From NCBI RefSeq assembly GCF_014646095.1, contig NZ_BMMU01000022.1, forward strand, positions 62,001 through 126,000: DNA of 64,000 nt, read 5' to 3'. Both the position numbers and the translations under genes were made by a program. Position 1 is the stretch's first letter, and the number at the start of each line of letters is the position of its first letter. Source of the DNA: Streptomyces lacrimifluminis (lineage in GTDB: Bacteria; Actinomycetota; Actinomycetes; Streptomycetales; Streptomycetaceae). Below, piece after piece: positions 35,491-42,368 of the stretch. The notes beneath the pieces were generated by a model that had not been told where the DNA came from, did not search any database, and was given only the letters and a program-made list of their open reading frames with translations.

Positions 35491-35514
35491 CCCACCCCCA
35501 CCCACCCCACCCCC
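35491..35514 (-). promoter_or_regulatory. G-quadruplex-forming tract upstream of deoC
   Basis: The plus strand has five C runs (3,5,3,4,5) separated by single A residues; on the minus strand that gives GGGGG-T-GGGG-T-GGG-T-GGGGG-T-GGG, a canonical tight-loop quadruplex. It lies 41 bp before the CTACGCGCGTAG operator, on the deoC template strand. Confidence 0.6.
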
Positions 35515-35555
35515 ACAACCACACCGCCCGGCGATTTCCCGGGGCTGTACAGCCG

Positions 35556-35567
35556 CTACGCGCGTAG
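35556..35567. promoter_or_regulatory. Nucleoside-regulon palindrome CTACGCGCGTAG, site 2 (deoC)
   Basis: Perfect 12-bp palindrome, 19 bp before the deoC ATG at 35587, exactly the offset seen at the phosphorylase gene. It overlaps or abuts the possible -10 hexamer TATGCT. Confidence 0.82.
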
Positions 35568-35586
35568 ATATGCTCGGCTTGTGACC

Positions 35587-36546
35587 ATGCCCACCACTGC
35601 ATCCACCGCACTCCCGCTCAAGGACGTGACCGCGTCCGACAGCACGCTGCGCCGCTACCTTCACGGGCTGCCCGGCGTCGACGCGGTCGGCCTGGAGGCG
35701 CGCGCCGCCTCCCTCGGCACGCGTTCCATCAAGACGACCGCGAAGGCGTACGCCATCGACCTCGCCATCTCGATGGTCGACCTGACGACGCTGGAAGGCG
35801 CGGACACGCCCGGCAAGGTCCGGGCACTCGGCGCCAAGGCGGTCCGCCCCGACCCGACCGACCGCACGGCCCCCGCCACGGCCGCGGTCTGCGTCTATCC
35901 CGACATGGTGGCCGTCGCGAAGGAGGCCGTCGCCGGTTCCGCCGTCAAGGTCGCCTCCGTCGCCACCGCCTTCCCCGCGGGCCGCGCCGCCCTCGGCGTG
36001 AAGCTGGCCGACGTGCGTGACGCCGTCGCCGCCGGTGCCGACGAGATCGACATGGTCATCGACCGCGGCGCGTTCCTCGCGGGCAACTACCTGAAGGTGT
36101 ACGAGGAGATCGTCGCCGTGAAGGAGGCCTGCGGGGCGTCCGCCCGGCTCAAGGTCATCTTCGAGACCGGTGAGCTGTCGACGTACGACAACATCCGGCG
36201 CGCCTCCTGGCTCGGCATGATCGCCGGGGCCGACTTCATCAAGACGTCCACCGGCAAGGTCGCCGTCAACGCGACGCCCGCGAACACCCTCCTGATGCTG
36301 GAGGCCGTACGCGACTTCCGTGCGCAGACCGGCGTCCAGGTGGGCGTGAAGCCTGCCGGTGGCATCCGTACCACCAAGGACGCGGTGAAGTTCCTGGTCG
36401 TGGTCAACGAGACCGTGGGCGAGGACTGGCTCGACAACCACTGGTTCCGCTTCGGCGCCTCCTCGCTGCTGAACGACCTGCTGATGCAGCGCCAGAAGCT
36501 GGCCACCGGCCGCTACTCCGGCCCCGACTACGTGACGGTGGACTGA
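35587..36546 (+). CDS. deoC: Deoxyribose-phosphate aldolase
   Basis: Class I aldolase that cleaves 2-deoxyribose-5-phosphate to glyceraldehyde-3-phosphate and acetaldehyde; cytosolic TIM barrel of 319 residues. The Schiff-base Lys is residue 219 in DFIKTSTGK, and the proton-relay Lys lies in RLKVIFETGEL. I prefer ATG 35587 because it gives the same 19-bp distance to the operator as in the phosphorylase gene; GTG 35581 is six bases earlier. It is followed after 5 bp by an aldehyde dehydrogenase gene, which would consume the acetaldehyde. This is the terminal step of deoxynucleoside breakdown for the regulon in this window. Confidence 0.96.
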   Translation: MPTTASTALPLKDVTASDSTLRRYLHGLPGVDAVGLEARAASLGTRSIKTTAKAYAIDLAISMVDLTTLEGADTPGKVRALGAKAVRPDPTDRTAPATAAVCVYPDMVAVAKEAVAGSAVKVASVATAFPAGRAALGVKLADVRDAVAAGADEIDMVIDRGAFLAGNYLKVYEEIVAVKEACGASARLKVIFETGELSTYDNIRRASWLGMIAGADFIKTSTGKVAVNATPANTLLMLEAVRDFRAQTGVQVGVKPAGGIRTTKDAVKFLVVVNETVGEDWLDNHWFRFGASSLLNDLLMQRQKLATGRYSGPDYVTVD

Positions 36547-36551
36547 TCACC

Positions 36552-37988
36552 ATGGCATCCGTTTTTGAGTACGCCCCGGCGCCCGAGTCCCGCGCCGTCG
36601 TCGACATCGCCCCCTCCTACGGCCTGTTCATCGACGGCGAGTTCGTGGAAGCCGCCGAGGGCAGGGTCTTCAAGACGGTCTCCCCCTCCACCGAGGAGGT
36701 CCTCTCCGAGGTCGCCCAGGCGGGCGAGGCCGACGTCGAGCGTGCGGTGAAGGCCGCCCGCAAGGCCTTCGAGAAGTGGTCGGCGCTGCCCGGCGCCGAG
36801 CGCGCGAAGTACCTGTTCCGTATCGCCCGCATCATCCAGGAGCGCTCCCGCGAGCTGGCCGTCCTGGAAACCCTGGACAACGGCAAGCCCATCAAGGAGA
36901 CGCGCGACGCGGACCTCCCCCTGGTGGCGGCCCACTTCTTCTACTACGCGGGCTGGGCCGACAAGCTCGACCACGCCGGCTACGGCACGAACCCGCGCCC
37001 CCTCGGCGTCGCGGGCCAGGTCATCCCCTGGAACTTCCCGCTCCTGATGCTGGCCTGGAAGATCGCCCCGGCGCTGGCGACCGGCAACACGGTGGTCCTG
37101 AAGCCCGCCGAGACGACCCCCCTCTCCGCCCTCTTCTTCGCGGACATCTGCCGCCAGGCGGGCCTGCCCAAGGGCGTCGTCAACATCCTTCCCGGGTACG
37201 GCGACACGGGCGCCGCGCTCGTCGCGCACCCGGACGTCAACAAGGTCGCGTTCACCGGGTCGACGGCCGTCGGCAAGGAGATCGCCCGCACCGTCGCCGG
37301 CACCCGCAAGAAGCTCACCCTGGAGCTGGGCGGCAAGGGCGCCAACATCGTCTTCGACGACGCCCCCATCGACCAGGCCGTCGAGGGCATCGTCACCGGC
37401 ATCTTCTTCAACCAGGGCCAGGTCTGCTGCGCGGGCTCCCGGCTCCTCGTGCAGGAGTCGGTCCAGGACGAGTTGCTCGACTCGCTCAAGCGGCGCCTGT
37501 CCACGCTCCGCCTCGGCGACCCGCTGGACAAGAACACGGACATCGGTGCGATCAACTCCGCCGAGCAGCTCGCCCGGATCACCTCGCTCGTCGAGGCGGG
37601 CGAGGCGGAGGGCGCCGAGCGCTGGTCCCCGGCCTGCGAACTCCCGTCCTCCGGCTACTGGTTCGCCCCGACACTCTTCACGAACGTCACCCAGGCGCAC
37701 ACCATCGCCCGCGACGAGATCTTCGGCCCGGTGCTCTCGGTCCTCACCTTCCGCACCCCGGACGAGGCCGTCGCCAAGGCCAACAACACCCAGTACGGCC
37801 TGTCGGCGGGCATCTGGACGGAGAAGGGTTCGCGGATCCTCGCCGTGGCCAACAAGCTGCGCGCCGGCGTCGTCTGGTCCAACACGTTCAACAAGTTCGA
37901 CCCCACCTCGCCCTTCGGCGGCTACAAGGAGTCGGGGTTCGGCCGCGAGGGCGGTCGCCACGGCCTGGAGGCGTACCTCGATGTCTGA
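36552..37988 (+). CDS. Aldehyde dehydrogenase (full-length; ALDH16-like N-terminal half)
   Basis: NAD(P)-dependent aldehyde dehydrogenase of 478 residues. The catalytic set is complete: Asn161 (PWNFPLLM), Glu258 (LTLELGGKGAN) and Cys292 (GQVCCAGSR). The Rossmann motif (FTGSTAVGKEIA) and C-terminal PFGGYKESGFGREGG are present. ATG 36552 comes 5 bp after the deoC stop, so co-translation is likely and the natural substrate is probably the acetaldehyde made by DeoC. Its stop overlaps the start of the next gene (ATGTCTGA). Together the two proteins have the size and order of the two domains of ALDH16. Confidence 0.95.
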   Translation: MASVFEYAPAPESRAVVDIAPSYGLFIDGEFVEAAEGRVFKTVSPSTEEVLSEVAQAGEADVERAVKAARKAFEKWSALPGAERAKYLFRIARIIQERSRELAVLETLDNGKPIKETRDADLPLVAAHFFYYAGWADKLDHAGYGTNPRPLGVAGQVIPWNFPLLMLAWKIAPALATGNTVVLKPAETTPLSALFFADICRQAGLPKGVVNILPGYGDTGAALVAHPDVNKVAFTGSTAVGKEIARTVAGTRKKLTLELGGKGANIVFDDAPIDQAVEGIVTGIFFNQGQVCCAGSRLLVQESVQDELLDSLKRRLSTLRLGDPLDKNTDIGAINSAEQLARITSLVEAGEAEGAERWSPACELPSSGYWFAPTLFTNVTQAHTIARDEIFGPVLSVLTFRTPDEAVAKANNTQYGLSAGIWTEKGSRILAVANKLRAGVVWSNTFNKFDPTSPFGGYKESGFGREGGRHGLEAYLDV

Positions 37989-38913
37989 TCCCCGAGTGGA
38001 CACACGACCGGACGCACGGTCGGACGCGCGTCTGTCCGTCTTCAAGACCTACAAGCTGTACGTGGGCGGGAAGTTCCCGCGTTCCGAGAGCGGCCGGGTG
38101 TACGAGGTGAGCGACGCTAAGGACAAGTGGCTGGCGAACGCGCCCCTGTCCTCCCGCAAGGACGCCCGTGACGCGGTCGTCGCCGCGCGCAAGGCGTTCG
38201 GCGGCTGGGCCGGGGCCACGGCGTACAACCGCGGCCAGATCCTCTACCGTGTCGCCGAGATGCTGGAGGGCCGCAGGGAGCAGTTCGTCCGGGAGGTCGC
38301 GGACGCCGAGGGCCTGTCGAAGCCGAAGGCGACCGCCCAGGTCGACGCGGCGATCGACCGCTGGGTCTGGTACGCGGGCTGGACCGACAAGATCGCCCAG
38401 GTCGTCGGCGGCGGAAACCCGGTGGCGGGGCCGTACTTCAACCTCTCCTCCCCCGAGCCGACCGGTGTGGTGGTCGTCCTCGCCCCCCAGGAGTCGTCGT
38501 TCCTTGGCCTGGTGTCGGTGCTCGCCCCGGTGATCGCCACCGGCAACACGGCGATCGTGGTCGCCAGCGAGAAGTCACCGCTTCCCGCCCTCTCCCTCGG
38601 CGAGGTGCTGGCCACCTCGGACGTACCCGGCGGAGTCGTCAACATCCTCTCCGGCCGTACGGCGGAGATCACGCCGTCCCTGGCCGCGCACCAGGACGTC
38701 AACGCGATCGACCTGGCGGGCGCGGACGAGGTCCTCGCGAAGGAGCTGGAGATCGCGGCGGCCGACAACCTCAAGCGCGTTCTCCGTCCACAGACTGTGG
38801 ACAGCGCGCAGTGGTTCGCCACCCCGGGCACCGAACGCATGACCGCCTTCCTGGAGACGAAGACGGTCTGGCACCCGACGGGTTCTTTGGGCGCGTCGGG
38901 TTCCTCCTACTAG
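37981..38913 (+). CDS. Catalytically incomplete aldehyde-dehydrogenase-like protein
   Basis: Product of 310 residues overlapping the previous gene by 8 bp (ATG 37981). It aligns with the N-terminal part of ALDH (VFKTYKLYVGGKFPRSESG; RKAFGGWAGATAYNRGQILY; VVLAPQESSFLGLVSVLAPV). Where the Asn motif (PWNFP) should be it has PQESS. After the GRTAEITPSLAAHQDVNAID region the ELGGK and catalytic-Cys segments are missing, and a short unrelated tail ends the protein. It cannot be an active dehydrogenase. A partner-domain or structural role, as for the second domain of ALDH16, is the best reading. It does not look like random decay: codon use is normal and no frameshift is evident. Confidence 0.85.
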   Translation: MSDPRVDTRPDARSDARLSVFKTYKLYVGGKFPRSESGRVYEVSDAKDKWLANAPLSSRKDARDAVVAARKAFGGWAGATAYNRGQILYRVAEMLEGRREQFVREVADAEGLSKPKATAQVDAAIDRWVWYAGWTDKIAQVVGGGNPVAGPYFNLSSPEPTGVVVVLAPQESSFLGLVSVLAPVIATGNTAIVVASEKSPLPALSLGEVLATSDVPGGVVNILSGRTAEITPSLAAHQDVNAIDLAGADEVLAKELEIAAADNLKRVLRPQTVDSAQWFATPGTERMTAFLETKTVWHPTGSLGASGSSY

Positions 38914-38929
38914 GCCGGCCGCAGGCCAC

Positions 38930-39005
38930 CCAGGAGGGGCGCGGGGCTGCATCTTTTTTGCGGCTCCGCCGCGGGGCGCGACCAGCCACGACGCAGTCGC
39001 GCCCG
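38930..39005. repeat. Family A repeat, partial (copy A6)
   Basis: AGGAGGGGCGCGGGGCTGCA, GCGGCTCCGCCGCGGGGCGC and GACCAGCCACGACGC match family A ends without the central core. It follows the ALDH-like gene. Confidence 0.65.
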
Positions 39006-39041
39006 GCATCGGTCAGCAGCTCCCCGCCCCCCTCCCCCACC

Positions 39042-39449
39042 TCAACCGCCCAAGACCCCCAAGGCCTCCCCCAGCACCGGAATGCGCCCGATCGACTGCG
39101 CCTGCGCGACAGGCCCGGTCAGCATCTGCGAAGCAACCGGCTGGAAGTCGGCGAGCTGGGTGGCCACGCCGTTGTCGAGCGGGTCGACGCCCGTACCGGC
39201 GAGGGGGTTGGGCTTGAGGCCCTGGACCGGCCCCGTGACATAGCCGACCGTGCCGGTGAGCGCCGCGAGGCCCGACTGCGGGTCGATGTTCCCCAGCGAG
39301 GTGGGGCTGGTGCGCATGACGTCCACCGCGGGTCCGCCCTCGGCGGCGGAAGCCGTCGCGGCACCCGCCCCCAGGGCCGCGCCGGTGGCCGCGAGGGCGA
39401 TCAGGGCGCGCTGGGCGGTGTGGTTCTGGGGGGACGTTCGTCGTGCCAT
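39042..39449 (-). CDS. Small secreted hypothetical protein
   Basis: Product of 135 residues from ATG 39449. The signal peptide (ALIALAATGAALGAGAATAS, ending ASAAE) is clear. The mature part is short, Gly/Pro/Leu-rich and without Cys: VDPLDNGVATQLADFQPVAS and IGRIPVLGEALGVLGG at the end. It resembles other small exported proteins of Streptomyces, including the one at 45731, but I do not recognise a function. It is divergent from the kinase-like gene at 39801. Confidence 0.72.
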   Translation of the reverse strand: MARRTSPQNHTAQRALIALAATGAALGAGAATASAAEGGPAVDVMRTSPTSLGNIDPQSGLAALTGTVGYVTGPVQGLKPNPLAGTGVDPLDNGVATQLADFQPVASQMLTGPVAQAQSIGRIPVLGEALGVLGG

Positions 39450-39800
39450 GACTGGTGGCCGCCTTCTGGTGTGTTGAGTAATCAGGACGACACGAAGAGT
39501 AGTAGCTGCTCGCCAAGGAGGACGAGGCCGGAGTAGCTCGATCGTGTGACGGTCGACTTCCAGGCTCGCGGCTCGCGGTGCCGTGGACCGTTCGCGTTGG
39601 CGTGGTCGTGCGACCTGGGACACCGGGTACGGCGCGTGGGGCCCCTCTGGGGGAGTGCGGGGCCCCCGCTCCACCGGAGGATGGCGAACGGACTCAACTC
39701 CCGCTCGGTCCACAGAAAACGGCAGTCGCGGTGTGACGCACCTTCCAATGCCGACCCGCGGGGTCGGCAGGGGGCGCCCGATGCCTCACACTGGTGTCTC
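39450..39800. other. Divergent promoter region with hairpins, no gene seen
   Basis: A 351-bp gap between the secreted-protein gene and the kinase-like gene. It holds an inverted pair GGGGCCCC at 39638-39645 and 39659-39666, and a hairpin CCGACCC-GCG-GGGTCGG at 39751-39767 some 33 bp before the kinase start. I find no convincing ORF on either strand. Confidence 0.5.
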
Positions 39801-40439
39801 GTGACTTCCCACCTGCCCATACCCACGCGAGTCGTGCTGCTCTGCGGCCCTTCAGGCTCCGGCAAGTCCCTCCTCGCGGCCCGTTCCGGTCTCCCGGTCC
39901 TGCGGCTCGACGACTTCTACAAGGAGGGCACCGACCCGACGCTGCCGCAGGTCCTGGGAAGCACCGACATCGACTGGGACCACCCCGAGTCATGGGACGC
40001 GGACACGGCGGTCGCCGCGATCACCGAGCTGTGCCGCACGGGTCGTACGAACGTCCCGGTGTACGACATCTCGCTGAGCGAACGCACGGGCGAGGAGAGC
40101 GTCGAGATCGGCCGGACCCCGCTCTTCATCGCGGAGGGCATCTTCGCCGCCGAGATCGTCGCGCGCTGCCGGGAGGAGGGCGTCCTCGCGGACGCGCTCT
40201 GTCTGAGCCGGGGTCCGGCTCGGACGTTCCGCCGACGCTTCCTGCGGGATCTGCGCGAGGGCCGTAAGTCGGTGCCGTTCCTGGTGCGCCGCGGCTGGCG
40301 GCTGATGCGCGCCGAACGTTCCATCGTGGCCCGCCAGACGGCCCTGGGCGCCCACGCGTGCGACCGGGACGAGGCGATGGGCAGACTGGCGGACGCGGCG
40401 GCGGGCCGCCGCACCCAGCCGAGCACGGCAGCCTCCTGA
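39801..40439 (+). CDS. Uridine-kinase-like P-loop phosphotransferase
   Basis: Cytosolic P-loop kinase of 212 residues from GTG 39801. The Walker A loop GPSGSGKS and the LDDFYKEGTDPTLPQ motif (acidic residues that bind the nucleoside) match the uridine/cytidine kinase and phosphoribulokinase clan; FIAEGIFAAEI follows. The C-terminus is Arg-rich (RTFRRRFLRDLREGRKS), the lid region. A CACACT hexamer ends 8 bp before the GTG, so a leaderless start is possible. A role in nucleoside salvage would suit the region, but no CTACGCGCGTAG box precedes it. Confidence 0.83.
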   Translation: MTSHLPIPTRVVLLCGPSGSGKSLLAARSGLPVLRLDDFYKEGTDPTLPQVLGSTDIDWDHPESWDADTAVAAITELCRTGRTNVPVYDISLSERTGEESVEIGRTPLFIAEGIFAAEIVARCREEGVLADALCLSRGPARTFRRRFLRDLREGRKSVPFLVRRGWRLMRAERSIVARQTALGAHACDRDEAMGRLADAAAGRRTQPSTAAS

Positions 40440-40500
40440 CCCCCGCGATCACCCGGCACACGCCGCACGCACACGCGCGCAAGGAACACACGCACACGAA

Positions 40501-40546
40501 AAGCGGGACTGGACGGACCCCCCGGCCCTCCAGTCCCGCTTCTTTT
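40501..40546. terminator. Terminator with T tract
   Basis: Stem AAGCGGGACTGGA / TCCAGTCCCGCTT then CTTTTG on the plus strand; A-rich flank on the other side. It serves the kinase-like gene and perhaps sigQ. Confidence 0.85.
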
Positions 40547-40668
40547 GTGCTTCCCCCGTGTGGTGCCACCCCCGCGGCCCCCCAGCCCCGGTGGTGTTCC
40601 CCCCTGGTGATGCTCCCCCGTGCTTCCCCCCGTTACCGCTCCCCCGTCGAGCGGTGCTTCCCCCACAC
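40547..40668 (-). other. C-rich array downstream of sigQ (G tracts in the sigQ transcript)
   Basis: At least eight runs of four to six C occur in 120 bp, many in a repeated TGCTTCCCCCGTG / GCTCCCCCGT context. Transcription of sigQ past its stop would yield an RNA full of G tracts 8-20 nt apart. Function unknown; it may aid termination. Confidence 0.5.
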
Positions 40669-40670
40669 CC

Positions 40671-41426
40671 TCAGGCGACAAGCTCCCCGAAGGATTCCTC
40701 CTCGTCACGGCCGAAGCTGAGGACCTCGTCCTCACGCATCCGGCGGAGCGACCGCCAGATGCTGGACTTCACCGTGCCGACACTGATGTCGAGGATCTCC
40801 GCGATCTCCGGGTCCGTGCGGCCCTCGTAGTAACGAAGGACCAGCATCGTCCGCTGGAGTTCGGGGAGCCGGGCGAGCGCCTGCCACAGGACCGCGCGCA
40901 GTTCCGTGCCGCGCATCGCGTCCGTGTCGCCGGCCGTCTCCGGCAGTTCCTCGGTCGGGTACTCGTTCAGCTTGCGGCGGCGCCACGCGCTGATGTGCAG
41001 ATTCGTCATGGTGCGGCGGAGATAACCCCCGACCGCCGCCTTGTCGCTGATCCGCTCCCAGGCACGATACGTCGAGAACAACGCGCTCTGGAGCAGGTCC
41101 TCGGCCTCGAAGCGGTCACCGGTGAGGTGGTAGGCGGTTGCGTACAGGGAGGCGCGGCGCTCCTGGACGTAGGCGGTGAACTCCGCCTCCGACAGCGAAC
41201 GACGCTCCCCCGTGGACTCCCTGTACGCGGCCCCCGTAACCCCCGTGGCACCGCTGCCGCTTCCCCCGGTGTGTGCGTCAACCACCGACATGTACGTGGT
41301 GTGCTGACGCCCGGTGCCGCGAACGCACCCCCGCCCGTTCACGGCACCGGACTTCTCGGTGGTCCGGGTGACGTCGTGCAGACGCGTGATCACTGCGTTC
41401 GCGCTTGTGCTGTGCAGCGTGCTCAT
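40671..41426 (-). CDS. sigQ: ECF RNA polymerase sigma factor SigQ
   Basis: Alternative sigma factor of 251 residues from ATG 41426; an ATG at 41291 (MSVVDAH) would give 206. Region 2 lies at about 85-150 (SLYATAYHLTGDRFEAEDLL ... NLHISAWRRRK) and region 4 at 178-235 (LARLPELQRTMLVLRYYEGR ... VGTVKSSIWRSLRRMRED). The gene faces away from afsQ1 exactly as sigQ does in S. coelicolor, where AfsQ1 activates sigQ and SigQ dampens AfsQ1/2-driven antibiotic production. No anti-sigma gene is adjacent. The N-terminal 80 residues before region 2 are low-complexity. Confidence 0.94.
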   Translation of the reverse strand: MSTLHSTSANAVITRLHDVTRTTEKSGAVNGRGCVRGTGRQHTTYMSVVDAHTGGSGSGATGVTGAAYRESTGERRSLSEAEFTAYVQERRASLYATAYHLTGDRFEAEDLLQSALFSTYRAWERISDKAAVGGYLRRTMTNLHISAWRRRKLNEYPTEELPETAGDTDAMRGTELRAVLWQALARLPELQRTMLVLRYYEGRTDPEIAEILDISVGTVKSSIWRSLRRMREDEVLSFGRDEEESFGELVA

Positions 41427-41533
41427 CTCGCGCCCCCCGTCGTGGACTTCCCGGTGTTCGGCTCGGTTCCTGGTGCTTCCTTGCCTGTGCCGAGAAGCTT
41501 GCCCACGCCACTTCATGACGGTGTCCGCCGACT

Positions 41534-41549
41534 GTCACAGGCGTGCAAC
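41534..41549. promoter_or_regulatory. AfsQ1-box-like sequence in the sigQ/afsQ1 intergenic region
   Basis: GTCAC-N6-GCAAC resembles the published AfsQ1 site GTnAC-N6-GTnAC with one mismatch in the second half. It lies about 108 bp before the sigQ start. A second GTCAC is at 41592. Candidate only. Confidence 0.35.
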
Positions 41550-41690
41550 AGGGCCCTTTCTCAGGAACAGCACGGCGAAGAACACAGGAAGGTCACAGAA
41601 GGACGCGGTACGGGCCCGCCGACACCCCGAAATCGCCCGACAAGCACCTGACAGTCGCAGCCCGGCCCGGCCATGGGCCAGAATGCATCC

Positions 41691-42368
41691 GTGCCTTCCC
41701 TGTTGCTGATCGAGGACGACGACGCCATCCGTACGGCCCTGGAGCTGTCTTTGACCCGCCAGGGCCACCGGGTTGCCACCGCTGCCACCGGTGAGGACGG
41801 TCTGAAGCTGCTGCGTGAGCAGCGGCCGGATCTGATCGTCCTGGACGTGATGCTGCCCGGTATCGACGGATTCGAGGTGTGCCGGCGCATCCGGCGCACG
41901 GACCAGCTGCCGATCATTCTGCTCACCGCGCGCAGCGACGACATCGACGTGGTCGTCGGACTGGAGTCCGGCGCGGACGACTATGTCGTCAAACCGGTGC
42001 AGGGGCGGGTGCTCGACGCCCGTATCCGGGCCGTCCTGCGGCGCGGGGAGCGGGAGTCCAGCGACTCGGCGACCTTCGGTTCGCTGGTCATCGACCGGTC
42101 GGCGATGACGGTGACGAAGAACGGCGAGGATCTGCAGCTGACGCCCACCGAGCTGCGGCTGCTCCTTGAGCTGAGCCGGCGGCCCGGTCAGGCGCTGTCC
42201 CGGCAGCAGTTGCTGCGACTGGTCTGGGAGCACGACTACCTGGGCGACTCGCGGCTGGTGGACGCGTGTGTGCAGCGGCTGCGCGCCAAGGTCGAGGACG
42301 TGCCGTCGTCACCGACGTTGATCCGTACCGTCCGCGGGGTCGGCTACCGGCTGGACTCGCCTCAGTGA
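41691..42368 (+). CDS. afsQ1: Response regulator AfsQ1
   Basis: OmpR-type DNA-binding response regulator of 225 residues from GTG 41691; an ATG at 41673 would add six residues. The receiver domain starts SLLLIEDDDAIRTALELSL, with phospho-acceptor Asp52 (IVLDVMLPG) and a K-P switch (VVKPVQGRVLD). The winged-helix domain ends DVPSSPTLIRTVRGVGYRLD. It matches S. coelicolor AfsQ1, which is phosphorylated by AfsQ2 and regulates actinorhodin, undecylprodigiosin and Cpk genes, nitrogen and phosphate functions, and sigQ. The stop overlaps the afsQ2 start (GTGA). It is transcribed divergently from sigQ. Confidence 0.97.
   Translation: MPSLLLIEDDDAIRTALELSLTRQGHRVATAATGEDGLKLLREQRPDLIVLDVMLPGIDGFEVCRRIRRTDQLPIILLTARSDDIDVVVGLESGADDYVVKPVQGRVLDARIRAVLRRGERESSDSATFGSLVIDRSAMTVTKNGEDLQLTPTELRLLLELSRRPGQALSRQQLLRLVWEHDYLGDSRLVDACVQRLRAKVEDVPSSPTLIRTVRGVGYRLDSPQ

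Noticed and set aside
37981..38913. Short ALDH as a decaying pseudogene
   Set aside because: Codon use, 8-bp coupling overlap and lack of frameshifts suggest a maintained gene, and its size fits an ALDH16 second domain.
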